Notes under the pieces: generated by a model
The model's database searches: none
What the model saw: only the letters and a program-made list of their open reading frames with translations
Told to the model about the DNA's origin: nothing
Part shown: positions 1 through 6,318 of the stretch, in pieces
How positions within the stretch are numbered: the first letter of the stretch is position 1
How the letters are laid out: each line of letters starts with the position of its first letter
Assembly: GCA_964391595.1 (NCBI GenBank)
Contig: CAYMMM010000012.1
Location: 1 to 24,784, forward strand
DNA: 24,784 bases
Source: JADZGC01 sp964391595
GTDB lineage: Bacteria > Patescibacteriota > Saccharimonadia > CAILAD01 > GCA-016700035
Direction: 5' to 3'
Made by a program: the position numbers and the translations under genes

Positions 1-31
1 AACCCCGGGCCAGTTTCCTGGGCCCGGGGTT
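1..31 (-). terminator. Terminator hairpin downstream of tRNA-Ala
   Basis: Positions 1-11 and 21-31 are perfect reverse complements (11-bp, GC-rich stem, 9-nt loop), just past the 3' end of the minus-strand tRNA. Any T tract would lie beyond the window edge. Confidence 0.7.
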
Positions 32-46
32 CGAAAGAAGACAACT

Positions 47-123
<77 letters not shown>

Positions 124-177
124 GTAAGAACCACACAATTTTGCCTGATTATTGATATTTTATCAAGTAAAAAGCGA

Positions 178-208
178 ACCGGTGGTACCCACTAGGGGTA
201 CCACCGGT
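178..208 (-). terminator. Rho-independent terminator of the zinc-finger gene
   Basis: Perfect 13-bp inverted repeat (178-190 with 196-208), 5-nt loop, followed on the minus strand by TTCGCTTTTTA. It lies 15 nt after the stop of the 223-624 gene. Confidence 0.85.
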
Positions 209-222
209 ATAACGGCGATGAG

Positions 223-624
223 CTATGCCGCGAGGAAGACAGCTTCGAGTGGCTCCTTCAGGAGGCCCTTCTCGTCGAGGAACTTGAGGACCACCTCCTT
301 CAGCTCGTTGGTGAGCTGGCGAGAAGCGATGTCCTCGATGGGCCAGTTGACCTGGTGGGCGATGGCAGACAGGATGTGCCGCAACGCCACCGGGTAGGCG
401 TCGAAGGTGGACGCCCAGAACGCAGCCCAGCAGTCGAGATTGCAAAACGGCTCCCAGGAGGACCCGTAGGAGAAGAGCGGGCGCACGCGTCCGGTCTTCT
501 CATCGACACGCTTGCGACCGCAGTGCTTGCACTCGATAGCGTTGCGCTCCACCTCTCGGGTGAGCGCAACGCCCTTGAAGTACACCGCCCAACAGCCGTT
601 GGCAGCCTGGGGCTTGTAAGCCAC
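223..624 (-). CDS. TRASH/FCS-like zinc-finger protein, unknown function
   Basis: This is a 133-aa soluble protein with a GTG start. An AAGGAAG SD lies 7-8 nt upstream of the start. It carries C32-x2-C35 and, about 25 residues later, F60-C61-x3-C65-x3-F69. This is the spacing of TRASH/FCS treble-clef zinc knuckles, which bind metal or nucleic acid in known families. The remaining C-terminal half looks helical (EVVLKFLDEKGLLKE) and matches nothing I recognise. It is a monocistronic unit with its own consensus promoter and a 13-bp terminator, and appears richer in GC than its neighbours, so it may be an accessory gene. The fold call is from motif spacing only; the function is unknown. Confidence 0.75.
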   Translation of the reverse strand: MAYKPQAANGCWAVYFKGVALTREVERNAIECKHCGRKRVDEKTGRVRPLFSYGSSWEPFCNLDCWAAFWASTFDAYPVALRHILSAIAHQVNWPIEDIASRQLTNELKEVVLKFLDEKGLLKEPLEAVFLAA

Positions 625-683
625 GTGGCATCACTTCCTTTTCTCGTCGATTGTCAAAACTGGCAGAGTTGCCAGATTCGCAC

Positions 684-712
684 ACTATACTCTAAAAATA
701 GTATTTTGTCAA
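684..712 (-). promoter_or_regulatory. Sigma70-type promoter of the zinc-finger gene
   Basis: Minus strand: -35 TTGACA (712-707), 17-nt spacer, -10 TATAGT (689-684). The predicted start is near 677, giving a ~52-nt leader. The leader holds a small hairpin CTGGCA-ACTC-TGCCAG and an SD. Confidence 0.85.
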
Positions 713-715
713 TAT

Positions 716-1270
716 TTATGAAGCTGTCGCTCTGAGTACGACGTGCTTATGTGATTGCTTCAAAGTCGTGCATGCGCCGAACTCTGCCTCGAGTGCCCGT
801 TTCACCCACGGCTTCAAGCGGGCTTCAACGACGATCACGAGCGATCCTGTAGCTGTGAGGCGTATGTAGCTCTCCTTAATCATCGATTCTACAACTTCTC
901 TGCCGCGGTGTGTAGGAGGATGAGAAACGATCAAATCATATCGGGTGTCAGTGGAGAGGTCTTCGAAGCCAGCACTCGAGATGAGCTCAATATTCGTGAG
1001 ATTATTTGCTTCTATATTTGCACGTGTTGCCTTGATGGCGCTCATATCACTATCGAGCATAGTTACGTGCGCCTGTGGATTTCGTGCGGCGAGCCAAAGC
1101 CCCATGGCTCCCCAGCCACAACCCCAATCAAGTGCTCGCGTATATCGCTCGTCTGAAACTGACTCAAGTAAAAGCTGAGTGCCCTTATCCAAACCCTTTG
1201 GCGAGAAAAGATCCGGACGAGTTGAAAAATTAACCGTCGTTCCCTCTACTACAAATTGCTGACTTACCAT
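716..1270 (-). CDS. RsmC/RlmG-like small-domain SAM methyltransferase
   Basis: A 184-aa class I methyltransferase of the MTS (RsmC-like) family. Members of this family methylate guanine N2 in 16S or 23S rRNA. The SAM-binding loop is LDWGCGWGAMG (residues 47-57), an acidic residue follows at LDSD (72-75), and motif IV reads SHPPTH (116-121) where the family usually has NPPF/Y. The N-terminal stretch FSTRPDLFSPKGLDKGTQLL is the typical substrate-side lead-in. It is about half the length of E. coli RsmC and lacks the pseudo-domain, as single-domain relatives do. Its ATG overlaps the obgE stop (ATGGTAA), so it is translationally coupled to a ribosome-assembly GTPase. The exact rRNA target is unknown. 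Confidence 0.85.
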   Translation of the reverse strand: MVSQQFVVEGTTVNFSTRPDLFSPKGLDKGTQLLLESVSDERYTRALDWGCGWGAMGLWLAARNPQAHVTMLDSDMSAIKATRANIEANNLTNIELISSAGFEDLSTDTRYDLIVSHPPTHRGREVVESMIKESYIRLTATGSLVIVVEARLKPWVKRALEAEFGACTTLKQSHKHVVLRATAS

Positions 1271-2529
1271 TCGAGCTCCTTGCCCCCAATGATCAGATGA
1301 GTCTTCTCGGAATCGATACTATGCTGATCGAGCTTCTTGTACACACCAGCGCGCGTCAGAATGCGCTTCAGTCGATCGACAGCCGCTTGGTTGTCGAAGT
1401 TTGTCCGTGCTGCCCAACGCTCCGCAGCACGACCCTTGATAATGATGCGGTCCTCACCGTCACGATCCAGATACCAGTCGGCTACATCATCCATCGTCAC
1501 TTCAATTGCAGCCGTATCGTCTTCAGCCTCCTCCAGCTCCGGTGCGGCGGTCACCGCCTGTGCCAAGCTGCCAAGGAGCGTGTCCAGCCCATCATGTTCG
1601 CGTGAAGAAAGAAGTAGAATGTCGCTCGCATTGAGCTTCGCAGCCTTCGCGAGGCTTTTGCGATGCTGCGCAACCATGTCTGGGTCGACAAGTACTGTCT
1701 TAGTAAGTGCAATAACTTGCGGCCGTTCAGCCAGCACCGAGCTATAAGATTTGAGCTCATTTTGCAGAATAGTATAGGTAGCCACCGGATTATCGCCTGC
1801 TGCGTCAATCATGATAAGCAGCACACGCGTACGCTCGATATGCTTCAGGAAAGTGTCACCAAGTCCTTTGCCGGAGCTCGCGCCTTCAATGAGACCAGGG
1901 ATGTCTGCAACCACAAATTCGTGCTCGTGATAGCGCGCTACGCCAAGCTGTGGCGCAAGCGTCGTGAAGGGGTAGTCGGCAATCTTAGGTTTAGCACTCG
2001 AAATGACCGAGAGCAAAGTAGATTTGCCGGCATTTGGCAGCCCGACGAGGCCGACGTCCGCGAGCAGCTTGAGCTCCAGCGTAATCTCGTGCGCATCCCC
2101 TGGCTCACCAAGCTCAGCAAAGCGCGGCGCCTGATGGGTCGCTGTGGCAAAGTGTGTATTCCCAAGACCACCTCGACCGCCCTGGGCGATGACTGCCTCC
2201 TGACCATCTTCGGCAAGGTCCGCAACTATGCGATCCTCAATGCGGACTAGCGTCCCAGGTGGCACTATCAGTGTCAGGTCCGATCCATTCTTGCCATGAC
2301 GTTTGTTTGCACCTCCTGGACCACCATCTTCGGCCTTCCAGAGATTCGACGTACGATACTTCGCGAGCGTACTTGAGTTGTGACCAGCTCGTAACACAAC
2401 ATTCCCTCCGCGGCCACCGTCACCACCATCAGGTCCGCCCTTCGGCTGGTGTCGGCTACGCAGGAAGCTGGCTCGCCCATCACCACCTTTTCCGGCAGCG
2501 ATGTGGATTGTAGCTTCATCAACAAACAT
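1264..2529 (-). CDS. obgE: GTPase Obg/CgtA, ribosome assembly
   Basis: A 421-aa, full-length Obg GTPase acting in 50S subunit maturation and stress/cell-cycle control. The glycine-rich Obg fold spans residues 1-158 (GGDGGRGGNVV, GGRGGLGN). The G domain follows: G1 GLPNAGKS (163-170), a switch region with PFTTL (T190), and G3 DIPG (209-212). The OCT domain covers about 350-421. G4 reads TKTVLVD (276-282) instead of NKxD, so the usual Asn is Thr. The start is the ATG exactly 8 nt after a -10 box, with no SD, so the mRNA is predicted leaderless. It is the first gene of a pair with the overlapping methyltransferase. Confidence 0.97.
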   Translation of the reverse strand: MFVDEATIHIAAGKGGDGRASFLRSRHQPKGGPDGGDGGRGGNVVLRAGHNSSTLAKYRTSNLWKAEDGGPGGANKRHGKNGSDLTLIVPPGTLVRIEDRIVADLAEDGQEAVIAQGGRGGLGNTHFATATHQAPRFAELGEPGDAHEITLELKLLADVGLVGLPNAGKSTLLSVISSAKPKIADYPFTTLAPQLGVARYHEHEFVVADIPGLIEGASSGKGLGDTFLKHIERTRVLLIMIDAAGDNPVATYTILQNELKSYSSVLAERPQVIALTKTVLVDPDMVAQHRKSLAKAAKLNASDILLLSSREHDGLDTLLGSLAQAVTAAPELEEAEDDTAAIEVTMDDVADWYLDRDGEDRIIIKGRAAERWAARTNFDNQAAVDRLKRILTRAGVYKKLDQHSIDSEKTHLIIGGKELEW

Positions 2530-2532
2530 ATT

Positions 2533-2598
2533 TTGACATTCTAGCAGAAAAGTGGTAGATTATCAATCTATTCGCACCTATCCTTCCACACTCGAGGA
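2533..2598 (+). promoter_or_regulatory. Promoter and 5' leader of the 2604 membrane gene
   Basis: -35 TTGACA (2533-2538), 17-nt spacer, -10 TAGATT (2556-2561), start near 2568. The leader begins with the shared 9-mer TCGCACCTA (2572-2580) and ends with the SD GAGGAA 5' of the ATG at 2604. Confidence 0.8.
2538..2566 (-). promoter_or_regulatory. obgE promoter (leaderless), overlapping the opposing promoter
   Basis: Minus strand: -35 TTGATA (2566-2561), 17-nt spacer, extended -10 TGC-TAGAAT (2543-2538). The obgE ATG at 2529 is 8 nt downstream, so the start point would be at or within 2 nt of the ATG. The element occupies the same DNA as the plus-strand promoter at 2533-2561. Confidence 0.8.
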
Positions 2599-2603
2599 AA
2601 TCG

Positions 2604-3107
2604 ATGCATACCTTCCTGCAGTTTTGCACAACAATCGGTCTGCTACTGGCGGCGCGCTACACATTCACTCCACTGCGCGCCGCACTCAGAAAGGATATGG
2701 GGACTGCCCGTCAGATAAAGTTGATCGTTTCACCAGAACCTATGTCTTTCGAGGAAGAAGAAGCCATCAAGCGAGCCGTTGCCTCGACGCTTACCATTGT
2801 GCTCATCGCATGGGGCATCCTCATGGCATGGCTGACCTACTTCTTCGCCGGTCTACTTCATACGACCATGGGTCGAGGCCCTCTTTTTGTCGTAGCCCTG
2901 GTTGCAACAGGAACTTTGGTCATCAAAGATACTGCTGAAGAGGCCACCATTGGCCGCAGCTGCTTCTTTGGCTCAAGACAAACGCTACGGGCATTGCCCA
3001 TGACTTCGAAATGCGTGTATGTCGTGTGTGTAGTCACTTATCTGCTGGCTGTTGCAGTCTGCTTGAACGCTGCTGGATTCTTCCCAGTATTTGGAGCCCT
3101 CATCTGA
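2604..3107 (+). CDS. Multi-pass membrane protein, unknown function
   Basis: A 167-aa protein with a weakly hydrophobic N-terminus and clear membrane segments at about 62-86, 92-110 and 137-165. A charged cytosolic stretch (FEEEEAIKRA) precedes the first strong one. No family is recognised. The ATG is set by the SD GAGGAA about 5 nt upstream; the longer reading in another frame from 2552 has no such signal. It is the first of three small membrane proteins in the same direction, and its TGA lies inside a terminator-like stem. Confidence 0.75.
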   Translation: MHTFLQFCTTIGLLLAARYTFTPLRAALRKDMGTARQIKLIVSPEPMSFEEEEAIKRAVASTLTIVLIAWGILMAWLTYFFAGLLHTTMGRGPLFVVALVATGTLVIKDTAEEATIGRSCFFGSRQTLRALPMTSKCVYVVCVVTYLLAVAVCLNAAGFFPVFGALI

Positions 3108-3113
3108 GGGCTC
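3094..3113 (+). terminator. Hairpin containing the stop codon of the 2604 gene
   Basis: GAGCCCTCA (3094-3102) pairs with TGAGGGCTC (3105-3113), so the TGA stop is part of the stem. It is followed by TATTCTTGTATT, a weak T-rich tail. Confidence 0.6.
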
Positions 3114-3118
3114 TATTC

Positions 3119-3178
3119 TTGTATTATGCCCGACAAAATAGTATGGTATGTTTCAGTTCTCGTACCTATCTCAAGGAG
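3119..3178 (+). promoter_or_regulatory. Promoter and leader of the 3186-3805 pair
   Basis: -35 TTGTAT (3119-3124), 17 nt, -10 TATGGT (3142-3147). The shared motif TCGTACCTA is at 3160-3168, and AAGGAG (3173-3178) follows 4 nt later, 7 nt before the ATG. Confidence 0.6.
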
Positions 3179-3185
3179 ACAACAG

Positions 3186-3524
3186 ATGTTATTCTGGTTA
3201 GCTTTAAGCGCAGGCGATATAGGCAATCTATACCTAGCCGCAGCTCGGCTTAGGTTACGAGGAAGTATCTGGCTGCAATACTGGGTCATAGCCTCAACGA
3301 TTGTGTCAGCGCTCGCCGTAAGCCTTCTCATCCTCACAGCCACAGATGCGCCACACGACTTCTGGGCATTCCTGCCTACATTCGTCATCGTGTGGACCAT
3401 GATCGCTTTGATTACCGCTTCCTCCATTCGACCACACTGGAGCACCATCCTCGCAATGCGGAAGCAAGATGCGGCCAATCAACGCAGGCTTCATGAGCTG
3501 ATCGACCAGGTAGCCACAGCATGA
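3186..3524 (+). CDS. Small membrane protein, unknown function
   Basis: 112 aa. The start is the ATG at 3186 because AAGGAG lies 7 nt upstream; an in-frame ATG at 3126 would translate through the promoter and leader. It has an amphipathic N-terminus (MLFWLALSAGDIGN), two strong membrane segments at about 28-50 and 60-80, and a charged C-terminal helix (MRKQDAANQRRLHELIDQ). No family is recognised. It is coupled to the next gene by an ATGA overlap. Confidence 0.7.
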   Translation: MLFWLALSAGDIGNLYLAAARLRLRGSIWLQYWVIASTIVSALAVSLLILTATDAPHDFWAFLPTFVIVWTMIALITASSIRPHWSTILAMRKQDAANQRRLHELIDQVATA

Positions 3525-3805
3525 GCACGTTCGCCTTCTGGTTCTACGCCGCCTGCATAGTGCTTGGGGGTTTCTTGACTAAGTTCTGTGTCTCGCGGAT
3601 TCATGACAGCTTCCAAGATGACATCCCGCCTGCGCCGTTCTTTGGCAAAATGGCCGCATACAATCGTAATCGACGTAACGCACTCTTCGGGGCGTGCTTG
3701 CGAGCAGTCCCGTGGATTCTTGTCGGAGCTTGTGGACTGGCACTCACGATGATTGGCGCAGTAGCGCTGGCTCTGGTAGGGAGCGGCTACCTCGTCGTGG
3801 GCTAA
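3521..3805 (+). CDS. Small two-TM membrane protein, unknown function
   Basis: 94 aa. Hydrophobic segments lie at about 3-22 and 62-92, separated by a basic loop (AAYNRNRRNALFG). The ATG overlaps the preceding TGA (ATGA), so the two proteins are probably made together and may interact. It ends 10 nt from the convergent 3816 gene with no terminator seen between them. Confidence 0.65.
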   Translation: MSTFAFWFYAACIVLGGFLTKFCVSRIHDSFQDDIPPAPFFGKMAAYNRNRRNALFGACLRAVPWILVGACGLALTMIGAVALALVGSGYLVVG

Positions 3806-3815
3806 CTACACTCGG

Positions 3816-4169
3816 CTATTCAGTATCGTCTTCGATCTGAGTAGCCGGTTTTTCATTATGTGTATCGCTGTGCGTGTTCGTCCGCTGTGACTTCTTGAGC
3901 TTCCGCGCCTGCACGAGAGCCGATAAGGCGAGCAAGAGACCAAGTGTGATGGTCGTCGCCACAATGACCTCTATGGCAGTCAAGCCAACTTTAGCCTGCA
4001 CGAAAGGATTGCAAGTAATGGAGTTCCCAGCGCTACCGTCTGGCATACAGTGGAGAAAATATACATCCTGAGCGGGGCGCAGATATGCCACCCAGATGGC
4101 GAAATATATGGCGAGCTCGAAGCCAACCAAAAACGCTGTTACGAAGAGGCGATAGAAGAATTTCTTCAT
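3816..4169 (-). CDS. Two-TM membrane protein, unknown function
   Basis: 117 aa. Membrane segments lie at about 5-30 and 66-87. The loop between them has two cysteines (HCMPDGSAGNSITCN) and is predicted extracytoplasmic, so a disulfide is possible. The C-terminal tail is basic and then acidic (QARKLKKSQRTN, QIEDDTE). The start ATG is exactly 8 nt from a TATGAT -10 box and has no SD, so it is predicted leaderless. No family is recognised. Confidence 0.7.
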   Translation of the reverse strand: MKKFFYRLFVTAFLVGFELAIYFAIWVAYLRPAQDVYFLHCMPDGSAGNSITCNPFVQAKVGLTAIEVIVATTITLGLLLALSALVQARKLKKSQRTNTHSDTHNEKPATQIEDDTE

Positions 4170-4177
4170 TTGCCGTA

Positions 4178-4205
4178 ATCATAGCAGCGTTTTTTGGATT
4201 TGCAA
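4178..4205 (-). promoter_or_regulatory. Promoter of the 4169 gene (leaderless)
   Basis: Minus strand: -35 TTGCAA (4205-4200), 16 nt, extended -10 TGC-TATGAT (4183-4178), then 8 nt to the ATG. Confidence 0.7.
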
Positions 4206-4239
4206 GCACAAGCAGTGCCGATAGCCTAGATTGCGATGG

Positions 4240-5277
4240 CTAGTAGATGTATTTGAAGTGACTTGCGTCGGTTGTACGATAGCTTACGCGACCCCAGCCG
4301 CCACCGTTACCCCAGAAGTTCATTTCTGAAATCGTAACCGTACCATTCCCGACACTCTCTACGAATGCGACATGGTTTCCGTACTCCCAGGCGACTGCGC
4401 CTGGACGAGGGGCGGTACCGACCGCGTAGCCAGCCGCCTGTGCGCTGTAGAGCCATGAGCTAGCATTTCCCCAGTTTGATGGGACAGCTCGGCGATTTGC
4501 TACATACCATGTGCAGTATCCGTATGAGTAGCCGTTTGCGCCACCCGAGAAGCTTGCGAGCGTTCGAGTTGTAGGAGATGCACTCGCCACACGGCTTACT
4601 ACGCTCGGTTTTGGTGCAGGCTTCACGCCATCTGGAATGATGATTTTCTGACCCGCGGCCAAGGGCTTACCTTCGAGCTGATTGTAGGCATCGATGAGGT
4701 TAGCACTCGCCTGATATGTCTGCGCGAGGGCATCAAGCGCATCACCATCTTTGGTGGTGTACAAAATACCATTCACTGGAAGCACGATGAGCTCTTGACC
4801 AGGCTTGAGCGTGGCGTCCTCTGTCAGGTTATTCGCCCAGAGCAACGTATCAGAGGTGACATTAAACTGTGCGGCGATAGTACTGATGGTATCACCAGCC
4901 TTCACGGAATAGTTTGTGATACCTCGCTTAGTAGCTGCAGAGGCAGCAATTGGCGAAATCTTCGAGAGAAATCCATCACCGGTCGTAGCGAGTTGCAGCT
5001 TGCTAGCCGCATCATCAGCTGCTGCCTTGATGTCTGGAGCGATTACGAGTTGCATCTGATCAGCCAGGATAGCCCCAGAAGCGAGCATTGTCTGCTTATC
5101 AGAATCCTGACCACCTAGCTTAGAAGGCGTGTGTATACTGTCTGCCTGTATCTTACCGGCCATACCGATAATGATCACGAGGGCAAGCAGTAGCACATGA
5201 GACGCATAGCGCCACACTCCACCATCTTGTATTGATTCTGTAACCGTTGCCGGCAAACGCTTCAGCGTTGCAAGCAA
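4240..5277 (-). CDS. Secreted/membrane-anchored LysM-LysM-CHAP peptidoglycan hydrolase
   Basis: 345 aa from TTG at 5277. One membrane segment (about 24-42) is followed by a linker, LysM1 (121-167, YSVKAGDTISTIA), LysM2 (172-215, YTTKDGDALDALA), a short Pro/Ser linker and a C-terminal CHAP domain (about 246-345). The CHAP catalytic set is visible: C255 in YGYCTWYVA, H302 in GNHVAFVE, and E318 in ISEMNFWG. CHAP domains cut peptide or amide bonds in peptidoglycan and LysM domains bind the glycan, so it should act outside the membrane in wall remodelling, division or attack on a host wall. The start is uncertain: the frame stays open to 5455 without ATG, GTG or TTG, and the SD for the TTG (AAGGGG) is about 12 nt away. 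It has a long leader from a strong promoter. Confidence 0.9.
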   Translation of the reverse strand: MLATLKRLPATVTESIQDGGVWRYASHVLLLALVIIIGMAGKIQADSIHTPSKLGGQDSDKQTMLASGAILADQMQLVIAPDIKAAADDAASKLQLATTGDGFLSKISPIAASAATKRGITNYSVKAGDTISTIAAQFNVTSDTLLWANNLTEDATLKPGQELIVLPVNGILYTTKDGDALDALAQTYQASANLIDAYNQLEGKPLAAGQKIIIPDGVKPAPKPSVVSRVASASPTTRTLASFSGGANGYSYGYCTWYVANRRAVPSNWGNASSWLYSAQAAGYAVGTAPRPGAVAWEYGNHVAFVESVGNGTVTISEMNFWGNGGGWGRVSYRTTDASHFKYIY

Positions 5278-5734
5278 TGAGTTGCCATTCCCCTTTTGGC
5301 TATTCGGTTGCGTGTTTGTGTGAGAAGAAGTCGGTGCGACTCCCTGAGCCGTCGCGAGACGCGAGGCGAGCGGGAGGCTCTGGCTTAATCTACTAATACG
5401 CGATCCTTTTTGCGCCAGCTTAAAGATTGTAACGTGGTGGAGTGATATTACTCGCTCCTACGCCAATCTGCTGTATAGTGCGCAGATTACTGTGCGATTC
5501 TTTCGTCTTTTTGCGATGATCAACCCTTACCGGGCTGAAATCCGCAAAAACATAAGACACATCGACCTTTATTACTTATATGAAAATTGAGCGAAAAAGT
5601 TGTGTCCTTTATCTGAAAGTGCAACAGGAGTTTTCTTGAAGAGACTGGTGAAAGATAAGGAATCCTTATCTGTACAAGAGCATTTTTACTGAGTCGTAAA
5701 GACGCCCTCCTCACAAGTTTTCAAAAAAGCTACG
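5278..5734 (-). promoter_or_regulatory. ~450-nt 5' leader of the LysM-CHAP gene
   Basis: This gene-poor stretch is transcribed from the 5769-5741 promoter. It holds a hairpin with outer arms TTTTTGCG/CGCAAAAA (near 5555-5510) and inner arms TCAGCCC/GGGTTGA, plus a palindrome GATAAGG-ATT-CCTTATC (5674-5658). A secondary TAATAT box lies near 5446. No known riboswitch consensus was recognised. A 64-codon GTG frame (5520-5714) lacks an SD and is not believed. From 5278 to 5455 the LysM-CHAP frame remains open. Confidence 0.55.
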
Positions 5735-5740
5735 GGGGCT

Positions 5741-5778
5741 ATACTAACAAACCACCCCTAGCGTGTCAAACCTTGACA
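5741..5778 (-). promoter_or_regulatory. Strong promoter with dyad over the -35 box
   Basis: Minus strand: -35 TTGACA (5769-5764), 17 nt, -10 TAGTAT (5746-5741). The -35 is one arm of a perfect inverted repeat TGTCAA-ACC-TTGACA (5764-5778), a plausible operator. The other arm reads TTGACA on the plus strand but has no convincing -10. Confidence 0.75.
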
Positions 5779-5865
5779 TAAGCACTATAGGTAGGGCTCA
5801 TTCAGGTAGAGTGGATAACTTTTGTATGCAGTTCTTGAAGGGATCGATAATCTTGTGGATAAGAT

Positions 5866-5900
5866 AAAAAGCGATTACCCCTGGGGTAATCGCAAAAAAA
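5866..5900 (-). terminator. Terminator of the 5905-6252 gene
   Basis: Near-perfect palindrome (5871-5881 with 5883-5893) followed on the minus strand by TTTTTATC. It is flanked by A runs on both sides. Confidence 0.85.
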
Positions 5901-5904
5901 ATGT

Positions 5905-6252
5905 TTATCGGTGCCCACCCAAGCTTTGCTGCGGAGTAGGGCTTGAAGGCACATCGGGCGCCTTGCTTGCGATCACCACCAAGAACAAGCTTGCGCGCAT
6001 CAGAGAGGCGAAGAAAATCAGCATTACTGCGGAGAAGATGCCCAGTAGATCCCACCACTGAATTCCATACGTTACGTAGCAACCAACGAAACTCAACAAC
6101 AGCAAGATTGCGGTAAAGCGAGTCATAAATACCGCGAACTTTTCAGTACTGGTCGAGTTGAGTACGAGAAAACAGTTCGCTGCTACGAGCACGGTAGTAG
6201 GCACAAGCAACATCACAAAAAACCACACGATTGCATCATGTGCGTTCGACAT
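5905..6252 (-). CDS. Three-TM small membrane protein, unknown function
   Basis: 115 aa from the ATG at 6252, chosen because GGAGGG sits 4 nt upstream; an upstream in-frame ATG at 6309 would overlap the promoter. Membrane segments lie at about 9-30, 43-63 and 68-95, followed by a short polar tail rich in Pro and Ser. No family is recognised. Its leader carries the shared TCGTACCTA motif. Confidence 0.72.
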   Translation of the reverse strand: MSNAHDAIVWFFVMLLVPTTVLVAANCFLVLNSTSTEKFAVFMTRFTAILLLLSFVGCYVTYGIQWWDLLGIFSAVMLIFFASLMRASLFLVVIASKAPDVPSSPTPQQSLGGHR

Positions 6253-6255
6253 ATT

Positions 6256-6314
6256 CCCTCCAATATAGGTACGAAAGATAGATGTACTATGAGCTATAGC
6301 CGCATGCAAGTCAA
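6256..6314 (-). promoter_or_regulatory. Promoter and leader of the 6252 gene
   Basis: Minus strand: -35 TTGACT (6314-6309), 17 nt, -10 CATAGT (6291-6286). The shared motif TCGTACCTA (6274-6266) is followed 4 nt later by SD GGAGGG (6261-6256). The -35 begins 5 nt past the ftsA stop. Confidence 0.72.
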
Positions 6315-6318
6315 AAAA

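Noticed and set aside
2552..2938. 128-codon plus-strand ORF overlapping the 2604 membrane gene
   Set aside because: Arg/His/Ser-rich out-of-frame shadow, starting inside the promoter and with no SD.
3126..3185. Upstream ATG for the 3186 gene
   Set aside because: It precedes the predicted transcription start; AAGGAG points to 3186.
5520..5714. 64-codon minus-strand ORF in the LysM-CHAP leader
   Set aside because: GTG start without an SD in front, biased composition, and no similarity to known proteins; it lies over leader hairpins.
5278..5734. ydaO (c-di-AMP) riboswitch upstream of the wall hydrolase
   Set aside because: Expected by analogy with actinobacterial wall hydrolase genes, but its conserved sequence blocks are not visible.
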